Origin: Gammaproteobacteria bacterium
Lineage (GTDB): Bacteria; Pseudomonadota; Gammaproteobacteria; HK1
Direction of reading: 5' to 3'
Assembly (NCBI GenBank): GCA_013042035.1
Contig: JABDQX010000150.1
Coordinates: 1 to 6,074, forward strand
DNA: 6,074 nt
Shown here: positions 5,942 through 6,074 of the stretch, piece by piece
Layout of the letters: each line of letters opens with the position of its first letter
How positions within the stretch are numbered: position 1 is the first letter of the stretch
Notes under the pieces: generated by a model
The model's input: only the letters and a program-made list of their open reading frames with translations
The model's database searches: none
What the model was told of the DNA's origin: nothing
Position numbers and translations under genes: made by a program

Positions 5942-5951
5942 CAGACACGCT

Positions 5952-5997
5952 CTTAGTGTGAAAATCAAATCTCACACAAAGATACTAAGGCACAAAG
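5952..5997. repeat. CACAAAG-type intergenic repeat with inverted arms
   Basis: CACAAAG occurs at 5975-5981 and again at 5991-5997. GTGTGA (5956-5961) and TCACAC (5972-5977) form 6-bp inverted arms, flanked by CTTAG and CTAAG. The phrase resembles short dispersed intergenic repeats of the type CACAAAGACACAAAGGCACAAAG that I recall from many bacterial genomes. A related 17-bp stretch lies inside ispD in the opposite orientation (5540-5556). Confidence 0.5.
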
Positions 5998-6074
5998 TTG
6001 CTGTCATCCCTGGCACTTAGCGCAATAAAAGCTCGAACGCTGGCGGATTCGCTGTTGTTAGATAGGGCGTGCGC
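5998..6074. other. Right-edge sequence without an assignable gene
   Basis: Two minus-strand frames are open from the right edge, one to a TAA at 6017-6019 (19 codons, ending PPAFELLLR) and one to a TAG at 5985-5987 (about 29 codons). Either could be the tail of a gene beyond the window, but neither matches a protein I recognise. The stretch may be entirely non-coding. Confidence 0.25.

Overview
The window looks like a piece of a mid-GC proteobacterial chromosome, most likely gammaproteobacterial. The YggS, IspD and pyruvate phosphate dikinase proteins all read like gammaproteobacterial family members, and the hicAB and TIR types are common in environmental, often sulfur- or methane-oxidising, members of that class. 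This placement rests on remembered family resemblance, not on a search.

All six recognisable genes lie on the minus strand. In the direction of transcription (right to left) they are ispD (isoprenoid precursor synthesis), ppdK (pyruvate, phosphate dikinase), hicA and hicB (a toxin-antitoxin pair overlapping by ATGA), a YggS-family PLP-binding protein, and a TIR-domain protein that runs off the left edge. Three conserved housekeeping or metabolic genes are thus interleaved with a toxin-antitoxin module and a TIR protein of possible defence or NAD-cleaving function. The block from hicA to the TIR gene is tightly spaced and may be one transcription unit.

Right edge (5827-6074): non-coding sequence ahead of ispD, with a hairpin, a CACAAAG-type repeat and a short unassigned open stretch. 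4757-4974: an AT-rich promoter region between ispD and ppdK. 1920-2107: a structured spacer after ppdK with three successive hairpins, an 11-bp tandem repeat and an inverted repeat that probably serves as the hicAB operator.

The items most worth a second look are: the TIR gene, whose C-terminal part lies outside the window and whose last ~35 visible codons look repeat-like; an insertion of about 35 residues in IspD whose DNA resembles the CACAAAG-type repeat upstream of the same gene; and the hairpin cluster behind ppdK. I see no RNA gene, CRISPR array, transposase or clearly new multi-gene system.
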